A DNA stretch of 64,000 nucleotides from Mucilaginibacter oryzae (GCF_003148845.1 NZ_QGHA01000002.1:542974-606973); one strand, 5' to 3'. Numbered from the stretch's first letter, positions 43,221 to 52,061 are shown. The notes: a model not told the origin generated them from the sequence alone. Translations and numbers: made by a program.

Positions 43221-43799
43221 TCATTTATTAGAGATCTCACGTATAATTAAATCCAGCTCGTTAGCACTTTGGTTGAGCATGCTTGTCAGGAGCCGGACCT
43301 CTTCCATATCCTCTGCAACCCCGATTAATCCGGCAATAGCCATAATGTTGGCAAGCGGCTTACGCACACCATGCGACTGGATAAAGCTGATTTCGTCCAG
43401 CTGAAGCGCTGCCAGATCCAACTTCGCTCGGGTATCAAGAAATTCTGTAATATTATAGCCTATGCAAAATATACTTTGAGGTGCTCCATGCTCATCTAAT
43501 ATGCCTTGCATCTCCCATTGTGTGGTAATAAAACCACCTTTGCCATCATGTTTACGTAAGGTAGCAGGATAAAGCCGCTTTGTATCTTCAAAGCATTGCT
43601 GCCCGACTTGCTCGCATATGCTTATGTCATCCGGATGGAGCGTTACGGAAAAATGCTGCCCCTTAAGCGTAGCTTTACCTAAACCAAAGTTTCTGTCATA
43701 GTTAGGGTTAACATAGGTATACTTACTGTCTATACCAATTGAGATGGCATAGAAGTAAGCTGAAGTATCAAGAAATTTGGGAACGTGAGCGTAGGGCAT
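43221..43799 (-). CDS. PAS-domain protein ending in a histidine-kinase dimerisation helix
   Basis: 192 aa. A PAS/PAC fold covers about residues 10-125 (AISIGIDSKYTYVNPNYDRNFG; PAC end SIFCIGYNITEF), and the last 65 residues resemble a HisKA dimerisation helix pair with IQSHGVRKPLANIMAIAGLI (His about 147). There is no HATPase_c domain: the stop comes after NELDLIIREISNK. It may be a truncated kinase, a phosphotransfer-like scaffold or a normal member of a Sphingobacteriaceae PAS family of this length. No frameshifted continuation was seen downstream. Confidence 0.8.
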   Translation of the reverse strand: MPYAHVPKFLDTSAYFYAISIGIDSKYTYVNPNYDRNFGLGKATLKGQHFSVTLHPDDISICEQVGQQCFEDTKRLYPATLRKHDGKGGFITTQWEMQGILDEHGAPQSIFCIGYNITEFLDTRAKLDLAALQLDEISFIQSHGVRKPLANIMAIAGLIGVAEDMEEVRLLTSMLNQSANELDLIIREISNK

Positions 43800-43902
43800 T
43801 ATTTAGAAAGCAAATATCGTAAGGAATTTAAAGTTTTTCAATTCATTTGAAACCAAAGTTCAACCTATCGCTATAAATTGTCTAACGCACAAGGCTTTGT
43901 CT

Positions 43903-45990
43903 TTAATCAATACCTATAAGTGCGCATCCTCTTTTCATAGGCACATCTAACTTTAACGTTTGAGCATATGATGTGGTTTTAAGCAGCTTCCATTTAGTTT
44001 GGCCGGGGTATAATACTTTTATTTGAAGCTTTTTCTTGTTTAACCCGGTAAATGGCAGCCTGAGCATAACTGATGTCTGGTTTGTGCTCCCGCCTAATAC
44101 CAACGGTATAATTACTTTCCCATTTACTTTAAAAGCGTTAGCCTTTGCCTGTCCGTTTACAACTTGCACTATATGCGGAACAAGGAGCCATTCGCGCCCT
44201 TTTATCGCCGACAGCAGCGGGCCATAATCCAGGTAATATTTTTCGGCCCATGCATCGGGCTGTATGCAGTGATCGTTGCCGGGATATGGGGCTGTCAGGA
44301 AGCTGCCGAGGTATAAATGACGCTGAAAATAGGCATCCGGATCGGGCATTAGGTTTTCCTTTGACGCTGTCCAGGCGATGATTGGTTTAAAAAAAGCCAT
44401 TTGCGCGCACAGGTTTAAGCTGGATGCCATGTAGCCAAACTCATCGTAAATGCTGTCGATATGTGCCATCAAATCTATCCGCCGGTAAAGCGGGTTGCAA
44501 AAGATAACTTTATGCGCGTTATGCATGACCCGGCTCAAGGGATCCATCAAATTTTTCCAGGACATGAGCAATGATTGTGTTTTTTGCCTGTTGACCATGC
44601 TGATTTGGTCGTCGCCATTGGCGTTGTAAAACCGCATCCAGTCGAGCCTGTCAATACATATGCCCGACGAGGCTGGAATATTTTTTATATGCAGGGCGGC
44701 CTGGTTAAGCAAAAAAGATTTATATACAGAGTCGGCCGGATCAAGTACTATACAGTCTTCCCAATTCGAAAACACCGGTCGGTCGTCCCAGTCGGGCAGT
44801 AAACCGGCCGGCTTCAAAAAAGCCTTTTTTAGCCTCGTATAAACAAAGTTATTCGGGTTTTTCCAGAGCGAATCATCAGCGACAGTAGTGGTTTTATAAG
44901 GGTAAACTATGCCATTACCAAATTCATTTACATTAAAATAACTAATGGTATGGAAGCCGAGTTGGTTTAAGTGTTCCGAATATTTATTCAGCCGGTTTAT
45001 AGTTGCATAGCCATCATCTACCTGTACGCCTCTTTGCTTGTATTTTACCCATTTTTCGTCTTTACTTTTAACGGGGGGAATAAACATACCCATGTAAGGG
45101 AAATCCAGCGATGCTTTCCAGTTTAAACTGAAGGCCATTTTATGGTATTTGGCGGTGTCTAATTCACCTTCGTATGATGAATATGCGGCACAGCCGACAA
45201 TGCTATTCACCGTTGGCTCTTCGGGGGAAAAGTAGGCTTTATAAGTTTTTGCCATCCAGGCTATGCCATCACGCCAATCGGCCTGGTGAAAAACAATCTG
45301 ATGACGGATATGGATGCTGTGTTTTGAATTTATCCGGTGGTTGATATGCCGGTAAGCTATTTTTCCATCGGCGGTAGTATGCATTTCCAAATCAAGGATG
45401 GTATCATCCAGCGATTGGAGGAAACTTAAACCAATATTATCCTGGTTAAAAAAGGTGGTAGCCACAGGTATCACAAAAGTATTACGCGAAAGGTGTGTTT
45501 CCCCGCCATAGGTTAATGCCAGGTCCTGAAAATGCGCTGAGGTAAATGGATCATGCCAGGTATCAGTTTCGGGATGGGTGTGATTATCTGCCCAGGTTGT
45601 CCAAAACAACGCCGAATCCTGGCGGATCCATTGTAATGAAGTTTCGATGGGGGCCGTCCAGCTATCAGTGTCTTTTGCAGTGATCTCTATATCCCACTGT
45701 AAGCCGTAGGTGGTTTTTTTTATGGTACTGGTTAAATCGCAGCTGTTTTTATAATATTCAATGTGTTTTCTGAAAATAATCCCCGTACTGTCTGAATACA
45801 ATAATAGGGCAGGGCTTTGATTGGTAGAGGGTATAACGGCATCCAGTATAAAACTTTTTTCACCGTTGGGGCTTTTAAAACTGCTTTTTACCTGGCCGTT
45901 TTCAAACTTTAACCGTATAGAAGGGATCTGACTGATAACTGCTGCCGGGCATAAAAACAAAAGCAGCAATAGTAAAAATTTAGGGGGCAT
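43903..45990 (-). CDS. Secreted glycosidase-like protein, family not recognised
   Basis: 695 aa with signal peptide (MPPKFLLLLLLFLCPAAVIS). The first 240 residues look like a beta-sandwich, the middle (about 255-560) like a TIM barrel, and the last 100 like a small beta domain, the layout of clan GH-D/GH31-type enzymes. Acidic residues in RGVQVDDGYA (about 325) and ICIDRLDWMRFYN (about 440) sit where such enzymes keep catalytic Asp residues. No exact family name can be given. It has an upstream gap of 213 bp and no obvious operon partner. Probably acts on glycans in the periplasm or outside. Confidence 0.75.
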   Translation of the reverse strand: MPPKFLLLLLLFLCPAAVISQIPSIRLKFENGQVKSSFKSPNGEKSFILDAVIPSTNQSPALLLYSDSTGIIFRKHIEYYKNSCDLTSTIKKTTYGLQWDIEITAKDTDSWTAPIETSLQWIRQDSALFWTTWADNHTHPETDTWHDPFTSAHFQDLALTYGGETHLSRNTFVIPVATTFFNQDNIGLSFLQSLDDTILDLEMHTTADGKIAYRHINHRINSKHSIHIRHQIVFHQADWRDGIAWMAKTYKAYFSPEEPTVNSIVGCAAYSSYEGELDTAKYHKMAFSLNWKASLDFPYMGMFIPPVKSKDEKWVKYKQRGVQVDDGYATINRLNKYSEHLNQLGFHTISYFNVNEFGNGIVYPYKTTTVADDSLWKNPNNFVYTRLKKAFLKPAGLLPDWDDRPVFSNWEDCIVLDPADSVYKSFLLNQAALHIKNIPASSGICIDRLDWMRFYNANGDDQISMVNRQKTQSLLMSWKNLMDPLSRVMHNAHKVIFCNPLYRRIDLMAHIDSIYDEFGYMASSLNLCAQMAFFKPIIAWTASKENLMPDPDAYFQRHLYLGSFLTAPYPGNDHCIQPDAWAEKYYLDYGPLLSAIKGREWLLVPHIVQVVNGQAKANAFKVNGKVIIPLVLGGSTNQTSVMLRLPFTGLNKKKLQIKVLYPGQTKWKLLKTTSYAQTLKLDVPMKRGCALIGID

Positions 45991-46203
45991 AAATCTATCT
46001 AAAACTAAAGCGTTAAGATAGGATATTTAAATAATCAATTTAAAATATCTTGGGTATTTAACCAGCTTTACAGGTATTGATAGCAATCTGTGAGATGGAG
46101 TTGCCTGCTTATTGATAAAAAAATCGGTATTCGTCGATACTCCATTAAATTTATCTTAAATGATCGGATAGTGAATAATTATCTTCAAGGTTTATTCAGG
46201 TAC

Positions 46204-47118
46204 TCAGTTAAAAGATTGCCTGAACTCCATCGGCGAAAGTTTTGTTTTTGTCTTAAACAGTTTGCTGAACGATTGTGAATGCTCGAACCCTAATTCATAA
46301 GCAATTTCACTGATGGATAAATTACTGCCAGACAGTTTTTCTTTGGCCTTTTCTATCAATTTCAAATGAATAAACTGCTGTGCATTCAGGCCAATGAGGG
46401 AACGCAGCAAGTCACTTAAATATCCCGTTGATAAGTGGAGCTGTTCAGAAAGAAATTGCACAGTTGGTAAACCATGTTGCAAGGTTTCGCCACTGTTAAA
46501 GTAGGCTTCTAAAATGGCTTCGGTTTTTTGCAGTACAGTACTGTTTACCGTTTTACGGGTAATGAACTGGCGCTTATAGAAACGGTTGACATAATTTAGC
46601 AGCAAATCAACCTGGGAAACAATTACTTCCTGGCTAAACTCATCAACACGCGCGTTGATTTCCTTTTCCATAATCTGATACACTGATAAAATAATCTCTC
46701 TTTCCGGGCCGGACAGGTGTAACGCTTCATTCATCGAGTAAGAAAAATAACCGTATTCTTTAATTTTTTTTGCCAATGGATACCCTAACAAAAAATCAGG
46801 GTGAATAAGCAGTATATAGGCGTAAGTCTTACTGTTATATTCCGTGCTACCTACTAACTGGTTGGGTGCTATAAACAGCATGCTGCCATCGTTATAATCA
46901 TAGTAATCCTGCCCGTATTTTAACCGCCCGCTGTTTTGGGTAATAAACGTTATTTTATAGAAGTCAACTATATCATAAATAGGGGCCATCCCCGTATTAA
47001 AAGGGTTGTTTTCGTTAAAATGGATCAGGCTGATTAACGGATGTTGGGGTTTGGGTAACCCAAATGCCTCATGGCTTTCTGAGATAGATCGAAACCGTAC
47101 CAGGTTTTTCTTTTTCAT
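46204..47118 (-). CDS. AraC-family transcription regulator
   Basis: 304 aa with an N-terminal cupin-like ligand domain (about 30-160, including GQDYYDYNDGSMLFIAPNQ) and a C-terminal double HTH (LSEQLHLSTGYLSDLLRSLIG and NLSISEIAYELGFEHSQSFSKLFK, about 220-290). The ending KLSPMEFRQSFN is standard. It is 66 bp downstream of the SDR gene on the same strand, so it may regulate and share a transcript with it. Ligand unknown. Confidence 0.92.
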   Translation of the reverse strand: MKKKNLVRFRSISESHEAFGLPKPQHPLISLIHFNENNPFNTGMAPIYDIVDFYKITFITQNSGRLKYGQDYYDYNDGSMLFIAPNQLVGSTEYNSKTYAYILLIHPDFLLGYPLAKKIKEYGYFSYSMNEALHLSGPEREIILSVYQIMEKEINARVDEFSQEVIVSQVDLLLNYVNRFYKRQFITRKTVNSTVLQKTEAILEAYFNSGETLQHGLPTVQFLSEQLHLSTGYLSDLLRSLIGLNAQQFIHLKLIEKAKEKLSGSNLSISEIAYELGFEHSQSFSKLFKTKTKLSPMEFRQSFN

Positions 47119-47183
47119 ACATCAAATTTAGATAAAACCTACGACAGGGGCTTTGCCGTAGGTTTCAGCCTTTTCTTAAAATA

Positions 47184-47957
47184 TTACCACGGAAGGATGT
47201 TGTCCGTTCCTGCAAAGCCGGCCGGCCCGGTAAAACTTCCGTTGGGAAGATCTTCTGCCAATGCAACCCGGATAGGCTCTAATGAACCAAATTCCACCGT
47301 ATCAGTCCCCTGGAAATTATTCAGCGCTGTTGCTGTAAAGCCGGGACTCACTAAATGTACTTTTACACCTGTGTTCTCAAGCTCTATCGCCAGCGATACA
47401 AAAATGCCGTTGAGCGCCGTTTTTGATGCCCCATATACTGCATCGAATGCTGAACGGTACGGATTGTGAGGATTTGAATTAATAGTCAGCGAGCCCAAAG
47501 CGCTCGATACTGTAACAATACGCGCCGAAGGCGCTGCTTTTAACAAGGGCAGGAAAGCCTGCGTTACGGCAAGTGTGCTGAATACGTTGGTGTTCCATAC
47601 CGTTTGCAATTCAGAAATAGAAACGATACTCGGTTTTTGGGCCGCTATGATTTCTTCCATAGTACGCCCTACTTTTCCGGCATGGGAAATAGCGGCATTG
47701 TTAACCAATAATGAAAGATAGCCAAACTCCTCCCGGATTGTCGCTACCGCAGCCTCGACTGCTTCGGCATTGGTAATATCCAACTGAATAACTTTGGCAT
47801 TGCTGCCGATTTCAGAAACGGCGGCTTCGCCCTTCTGTAAATCCCTTGAACCTATATAGACTATGTAATTATTGTTTGCAAGGGCCTTGGCAATCTGAAA
47901 CCCTACACCTGTATTAGCTCCTGTAACAAGGGCTACTTTCTTCATGTTTGTCTGCAT
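47184..47957 (-). CDS. Short-chain dehydrogenase/reductase
   Basis: Classical SDR of 257 aa. Rossmann motif VTGANTGVGFQIAKAL (about residues 11-26), NNAAISHAG (about 86-94), catalytic Ser in VTVSSALGS (about 145) and the YGASKTALN motif with catalytic Tyr and Lys (about 175-183) are all intact. Two ATGs are possible, 47957 (MQTNMKKVAL) and 47945 (MKKVAL); the second gives the usual N-terminus. NADP- or NAD-dependent oxidoreductase with unknown substrate, probably co-transcribed with the AraC gene. Confidence 0.92.
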   Translation of the reverse strand: MQTNMKKVALVTGANTGVGFQIAKALANNNYIVYIGSRDLQKGEAAVSEIGSNAKVIQLDITNAEAVEAAVATIREEFGYLSLLVNNAAISHAGKVGRTMEEIIAAQKPSIVSISELQTVWNTNVFSTLAVTQAFLPLLKAAPSARIVTVSSALGSLTINSNPHNPYRSAFDAVYGASKTALNGIFVSLAIELENTGVKVHLVSPGFTATALNNFQGTDTVEFGSLEPIRVALAEDLPNGSFTGPAGFAGTDNILPW

Positions 47958-48039
47958 AAACTTTATCTTTTAATAATATCAAGACAAAGGTCAGGTCTAT
48001 TGAGGTGCTTGTTGTAGCCAAATCGGGAATTCATGTAGC

Positions 48040-48174
48040 CTAAACGAAGATAATCGCCGGTATGCGCTTCGCCTTGCTGGCAATAGCAGTAACATGATGT
48101 ACATTCTTGACGGGGCCCGCTGCAAGTGTTTTTTTGATATAGCCTATGGAACCGGTAAGTATGATATTCGTCAT
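48040..48174 (-). pseudogene. Remnant of an NmrA-like NAD(P)-binding protein (N-terminus only)
   Basis: A 44-codon frame starts at ATG 48174 and stops at TAG 48040. It reads MTNIILTGSIGYIKKTL, then VHHVTAIASKAKRIP, which follows the N-terminal Rossmann pattern of NmrA/NAD(P)H-binding proteins (TGSxGxIxKxL ... VTxIxSKxxR). The remaining 200 or more residues are absent, so it is a fragment. Its ATG overlaps the stop of the SDR remnant. Confidence 0.6.
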
Positions 48175-48293
48175 ACAGGTAACGAGCCGCCATCGATAGC
48201 GTAGTTAGACCCGGTGAGATAAGCCGCGGATGGAGACACCAAAAAGTGAACCAGGTGGGCAAATACGAAATTCTCAACTCCTAAATCAAACAT
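48171..48293 (-). pseudogene. Remnant of a short-chain dehydrogenase (C-terminus only)
   Basis: A 40-codon frame, directly after the TRIC channel gene (TGATG overlap at 48291-48295), reads VHFLVSPSAAYLTGSNYAID and GGSLPV before the stop. This is the classical SDR C-terminal pattern (FLxSxxAxYxTGxxxxVDGG). Nothing upstream encodes the catalytic part, since the intact TRIC gene sits there, so it is a decayed fragment. Confidence 0.7.
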
Positions 48294-48907
48294 CAATGCC
48301 ATTCTTCGCGATAAACAAACTTCGGCATCTGCCAGTTATATTTGATGGAGAGCAGGCGTAAAGCCAGGCCAACAACGCAGGCTATCAAGATGGCAACTCC
48401 GATGGGTACGTTCAAATATTCCAACCCCAGGTAAAGTGCCCCGGTAACACTGGATGCGCTGGCGTAAACCTCCTTCCTAAACAAAAGCGGTACTTCGTTA
48501 CATAAAACATCGCGCAGTACGCCGCCTGCGCAGCCTGTTATCATACCGCTTAGTAAAATAATAAGCCAGGGAAGGTTAATCTGCTCGGCTATCTGGCAGC
48601 CTATGATGGTGAATACTACCAGTCCCAGGGCATCCAGATACAGGAAAAGTGTTTTCATTTTGGTCATTAACCGGGCAATTACAGCGGCCAAGATCGCGGC
48701 TCCGGCGGTGATCACCAGGTATTCGGGATGTTCAACCCAACTCATGGGGTAGTGGTTAAACAGGATATTGCGCACTGTGCCGCCGCCTAAAGCTGTAACC
48801 CAGGCAATGATACAAACCCCAACCCAATCCATATCCCGCCTCCCGGCAGATAGGGCAGCCGTCATGGCCTCGGCAATGATGGCGACTATGTATAAAATGT
48901 GGAGCAT
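48293..48907 (-). CDS. TRIC-type cation channel (UPF0126)
   Basis: Seven-helix membrane protein of 204 aa belonging to the bacterial trimeric intracellular cation channel family. The two inverted-repeat halves each carry a Gly-rich motif followed by Arg: TALGGGTVRNILF (about 38-50) and GCAGGVLRDVL (about 125-135). The protein probably conducts K+. Its stop overlaps the start of the SDR remnant. The DAACS symporter gene is 24 bp upstream on the same strand. Confidence 0.9.
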   Translation of the reverse strand: MLHILYIVAIIAEAMTAALSAGRRDMDWVGVCIIAWVTALGGGTVRNILFNHYPMSWVEHPEYLVITAGAAILAAVIARLMTKMKTLFLYLDALGLVVFTIIGCQIAEQINLPWLIILLSGMITGCAGGVLRDVLCNEVPLLFRKEVYASASSVTGALYLGLEYLNVPIGVAILIACVVGLALRLLSIKYNWQMPKFVYREEWH

Positions 48908-48931
48908 ATATTATGTGTTAATCCATCAACA

Positions 48932-50170
48932 CTATTGTTCCCCCTTCAGGGGGTTAGGGGGCATTGCCCAGTTTTTCCCCTCCGCAAACCGCGCTACCAG
49001 CATCCCGGCCACGGTATCACCGGTAGCGTTCAGTAAAGTGGCCATCGGATCAACCAATGTGCCGATAATAATAGCAGGAGGGAGCGCCTCGGGCGGAAAA
49101 CCATAGGCCGAAATAAATAGTAACTCTCCTATATAGCCCCCGTTAGGGATGCCGCCTTCCACCAGGCTCACCAAAACTGTCATCCCCAGGGCGAGTATAA
49201 CAGTTTGAGGGTTATCAAAGCTTTTACCAAACAACGCGAAAACCACAGCCATTTTTACAATAGACGAGATACTTGACCCCTCTTTGTGCAGTGTTCCCCC
49301 CAACGGAATGGTGATATTGGCGATGGCGTCTGAAATGCCCATTTTTTTCGCAGCATCCATGTTAGCCGGAATGGTAGCAATGCTGCTGCAGGTACCCACA
49401 GCTGTGGCCGATGGAATAATGTTGTTGCGCCAGTAACGCTTAAACGCGCCAATGCCGCCTGCAATAAAGGCGTATAAACTAAACATTACCAGGTAATAAA
49501 AAGCGCCAACGCTATAATAAACCGCCATCGACCGTGCATATCCCCCGAATAATTGCGGTCCGAATACGCCAACCTGGTATGCGAAATAAGCCCCCAAGCC
49601 AACCGGCCCCATTTTCATGATAAGCACAAAAATGTTTTTAAAAACTTCGTTGCCGCTATGGATAAACGCGGCGAACGGTTTACCATTTTCGCCCGCGTTT
49701 AAAATGGCGAAGCCGGTAATTACCGCAAAGATGATCATGGCCAGCATGCTTTTGCGGGATAGTAGTTGGTAAAACTCGCCGGTAGTGAACAGGCTGGTTA
49801 ATTGATCGCCGAGAGGTTTTTTGGTGATGGCTTCGGTAATAGGGCTGGCCACGAGGTGTTGATGGATCGGGAAAATCCGGATGGCTATGATTGTTACAAT
49901 GGCGGCAACCAATACAGTCCCTACAAACACCAGCGAGGTAATACCTAACAACCTCCCGAGCTTTTGCGAACCATCCAACCCTGCAATGGCCGACGCGATG
50001 GCAAAAAACACCAATGGCACCACAGCAGTGAATAGCAGGTTAAGGAAAATATCACCAATGGGTTTGATCACCTCTACCTTATCCCCCAAAACAGCACCGG
50101 CAATACTGCCAATAATGATACCTGTTATCAGCAGGATGATGCCTTTGTAATTTTTAAACCAGCTGTTCAT
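48932..50170 (-). CDS. Dicarboxylate/amino acid:cation symporter (DAACS)
   Basis: Sodium- or proton-coupled transporter of 412 aa, GltP/DctA-like. Family features: N-terminal GAVLGDKVEVIKPIGDIFLNLL (read in parts), the substrate region SSIATIPANMDAAKKMGISDAI (about 265-285) and NATGDTVAGMLVARFAEG near the C-terminus, with eight helices and two re-entrant loops expected. The last ten residues (MPPNPLKGEQ) are encoded by a dispersed GC-rich palindromic repeat, so the natural end of the protein was probably AEGKNWA or close to it. Likely imports glutamate, aspartate or C4-dicarboxylates. Confidence 0.92.
   Translation of the reverse strand: MNSWFKNYKGIILLITGIIIGSIAGAVLGDKVEVIKPIGDIFLNLLFTAVVPLVFFAIASAIAGLDGSQKLGRLLGITSLVFVGTVLVAAIVTIIAIRIFPIHQHLVASPITEAITKKPLGDQLTSLFTTGEFYQLLSRKSMLAMIIFAVITGFAILNAGENGKPFAAFIHSGNEVFKNIFVLIMKMGPVGLGAYFAYQVGVFGPQLFGGYARSMAVYYSVGAFYYLVMFSLYAFIAGGIGAFKRYWRNNIIPSATAVGTCSSIATIPANMDAAKKMGISDAIANITIPLGGTLHKEGSSISSIVKMAVVFALFGKSFDNPQTVILALGMTVLVSLVEGGIPNGGYIGELLFISAYGFPPEALPPAIIIGTLVDPMATLLNATGDTVAGMLVARFAEGKNWAMPPNPLKGEQ
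48940..48962. repeat. C/G palindromic repeat overlapping the DAACS C-terminus
   Basis: CCCCCTTCAGGGGG (48940-48953) plus TTAGGGGGC (48954-48962). The same family as the element at 63602-63663 (CCCCCTAAAGGGG). It lies inside the coding sequence and supplies the last residues and a neighbouring stop codon. Confidence 0.75.
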
Positions 50171-50353
50171 TGTGCTAAGATAATTGTTAGGTTTTGTTTT
50201 GGGATAGATAATTACGCCGCCAATGATGATTGTGACCGGTGAATAGCAATAGACGACCTGCCTCGTGTTATATAAGCGCCGCCGCTTGATTTTACTTACG
50301 CGTGCTATTCATCTCTCCTAAATTAATATCTTCGCATCCCATTATAATACTAA

Positions 50354-50929
50354 ATGCAGGTAGAACAAGCCGGGGCCTTTATCCTCGCCAAAATAAAAAC
50401 AGAATTAGCCGATTGCTTTCATTACCACAATGCCGATCATGCGCTGGATGTTTACAACGCCGCCAAACAACTTGCTGCAGGCGAGGGGATAGGTGAGCAT
50501 GAAACACAATTATTATTAACCGCGGCCTACTATCACGACTCTGGTTTTTTATTTGGACAGGTTGATCATGAAACCGGATCATGCAAAAATGCAAGGCAAT
50601 ATCTGCCGGATTTTGGTTATACTGATAATGAGATTGAACAGGTTTGCGATATCATTATGGCAACAAAAATTCCGCAAAACCCTCATAACCACCTCGGGGA
50701 AATAATTTGTGACGCCGATTTGGATTATTTGGGCCGAAATGATTTTTTTATCCTCAGTAAAAGGTTATTTTCGGAACTTGTAATTACAGATCACCTTGAA
50801 GACGAACAGGCATGGGACAAACAGCAGGTGAAATTTCTGCAGAATCACTGCTACTTCACTCAAACAGCCCTAAGGCTCAGGGATAAATGTAAAAACGAAC
50901 ATTTAACAACTATCACACAACGATTATAA
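50354..50929 (+). CDS. HD-domain phosphohydrolase
   Basis: 191 aa metal-dependent phosphohydrolase. His in CFHYHNADHALDV (about residues 25-37), the HD pair in AAYYHDSGF (about 59-67), and Asp in EIICDADLDYLG (about 117-128) give a complete HD metal site. Related small HD proteins act on nucleotides or signalling phosphates; substrate unknown. 13 bp before the YitT gene, so probably co-transcribed. Confidence 0.88.
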   Translation: MQVEQAGAFILAKIKTELADCFHYHNADHALDVYNAAKQLAAGEGIGEHETQLLLTAAYYHDSGFLFGQVDHETGSCKNARQYLPDFGYTDNEIEQVCDIIMATKIPQNPHNHLGEIICDADLDYLGRNDFFILSKRLFSELVITDHLEDEQAWDKQQVKFLQNHCYFTQTALRLRDKCKNEHLTTITQRL

Positions 50930-50942
50930 AATACTGCTATTA

Positions 50943-51821
50943 ATGACACAGCCGGGTTTAAAAATTGAAGAAGTTATCAAAGATGTAGTAACCGTAATTA
51001 TCGGTATTTTATTCTGCGGTTTCGCTTTAAAAGGATTTTTGGTGCCCAACAGCTTCTTTGATGGCGGGGTAACCGGGATTTCGCTTTTGCTCCATGAGTT
51101 GTATCACTTTAATATAGCCTACGTGATTATAGCCGCTAATATCCCTTTTATCATTATGGGGATGTTCCAGGTTAACAAGTCATTCGCGCTGAAAACGTTG
51201 GCTTGCGTAATTGGCTTGGGCCTTTGTTTGCAGTTTATCGAATATCCCGTTATTACTTCCGATAAATTGCTGGTATCCATATTCGGTGGCGTGTTTATGG
51301 GCCTGGGCGTAGGATTATCCATCCGCGGAGGCTGCGCCCTGGATGGTATCGAGATATTGGCATTGTATACCCTCAAACGCAGTAGTTTCACCATCAGCGA
51401 AATTATTTTAGGCATCAATATTATCATCTTCCTGATTGCTGCCGTTGAGCTGGGCCTGCCTACAGCGCTATATTCAATTTTGACCTATTATACCGCATCC
51501 CGCACAATTACCTTTGTTATTGATGGTTTGGAGGAGTATACCGCGGTAAACATCATTTCGGGTCAAAGCGAAATTATTAAAGAGAAGCTGGTAATGGAGC
51601 TTGGCCGCGGTATTACCATTTACAAAGGCGAACGTGGTTTTATGAAGGAGAGCTTTGATGTTCATCAGCCCGTTGATATCATTTTTACGGTAGTAACCCG
51701 TTTGGAAGTACGCCGGTTAAAAAACCTGGTACACCGCATCGATCCTAAAGCCTTCGTATTTACAAACAGCATTAAAGAAGCAGCCGGTGGGGTGTTAAAG
51801 AAGAAGGTGCGCGATCATTGA
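50943..51821 (+). CDS. YitT-family membrane protein
   Basis: 292 aa with five or six N-terminal helices (YitT/DUF161; GFALKGFLVPNSFFDGGVTGIS and IRGGCALDGIEILALY are conserved stretches) and a C-terminal cytoplasmic DUF2179 domain (about 220-285, with GITIYKGERGFMKES). Common in Bacteroidota and Firmicutes; transport role suspected, not proven. It follows the HD gene closely and is followed by a repeat region. Confidence 0.9.
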   Translation: MTQPGLKIEEVIKDVVTVIIGILFCGFALKGFLVPNSFFDGGVTGISLLLHELYHFNIAYVIIAANIPFIIMGMFQVNKSFALKTLACVIGLGLCLQFIEYPVITSDKLLVSIFGGVFMGLGVGLSIRGGCALDGIEILALYTLKRSSFTISEIILGINIIIFLIAAVELGLPTALYSILTYYTASRTITFVIDGLEEYTAVNIISGQSEIIKEKLVMELGRGITIYKGERGFMKESFDVHQPVDIIFTVVTRLEVRRLKNLVHRIDPKAFVFTNSIKEAAGGVLKKKVRDH

Positions 51822-51901
51822 TAAGTTCTAAGTCTTAAGTTTTAAGTTCAAAATAACTTTGCCGCTCATTTTTTCTGGGTGTTTAAACATTTTAAACCCT
51901 T

Positions 51902-52061
51902 GCGCTCATCTGTGATGAGTGCTTAACCTGAATTAGCGTTTGCAACGCAACCGCCTAACTTAAATTCTTGCGCTCATCTGTGATGAGTGCTTAACTTGGG
52001 TTTGCGTTTGTAACGCAACTGCGCTTAACCGGGTTTGCATTTGTAACGCAACCGTCTAACT
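51902..52061. repeat. Two-hairpin tandem repeat, 68-bp period
   Basis: Each unit has hairpin A (CTCATC-TGT-GATGAG, in GCGCTCATCTGTGATGAGTGC) followed by hairpin B (GCGTT-TGC/TGT-AACGC). Copies start at 51902 and 51970; a third at 52021 keeps hairpin B but lacks most of hairpin A. Located between the convergent YitT and AraC genes. A degenerate TTAAGT run (51829-51850) precedes it. Not CRISPR: no spacers of unique sequence. Confidence 0.85.

Noticed and set aside
47963..48277. A 104-codon open frame on the minus strand
   Set aside because: Its translation has no family pattern and is out of frame with both recognisable remnants (SDR and NmrA) in the same stretch, so it is chance.
51902..52061. 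CRISPR array
   Set aside because: The repeats are palindromic units of about 68 bp without unique spacers and no cas gene is near.
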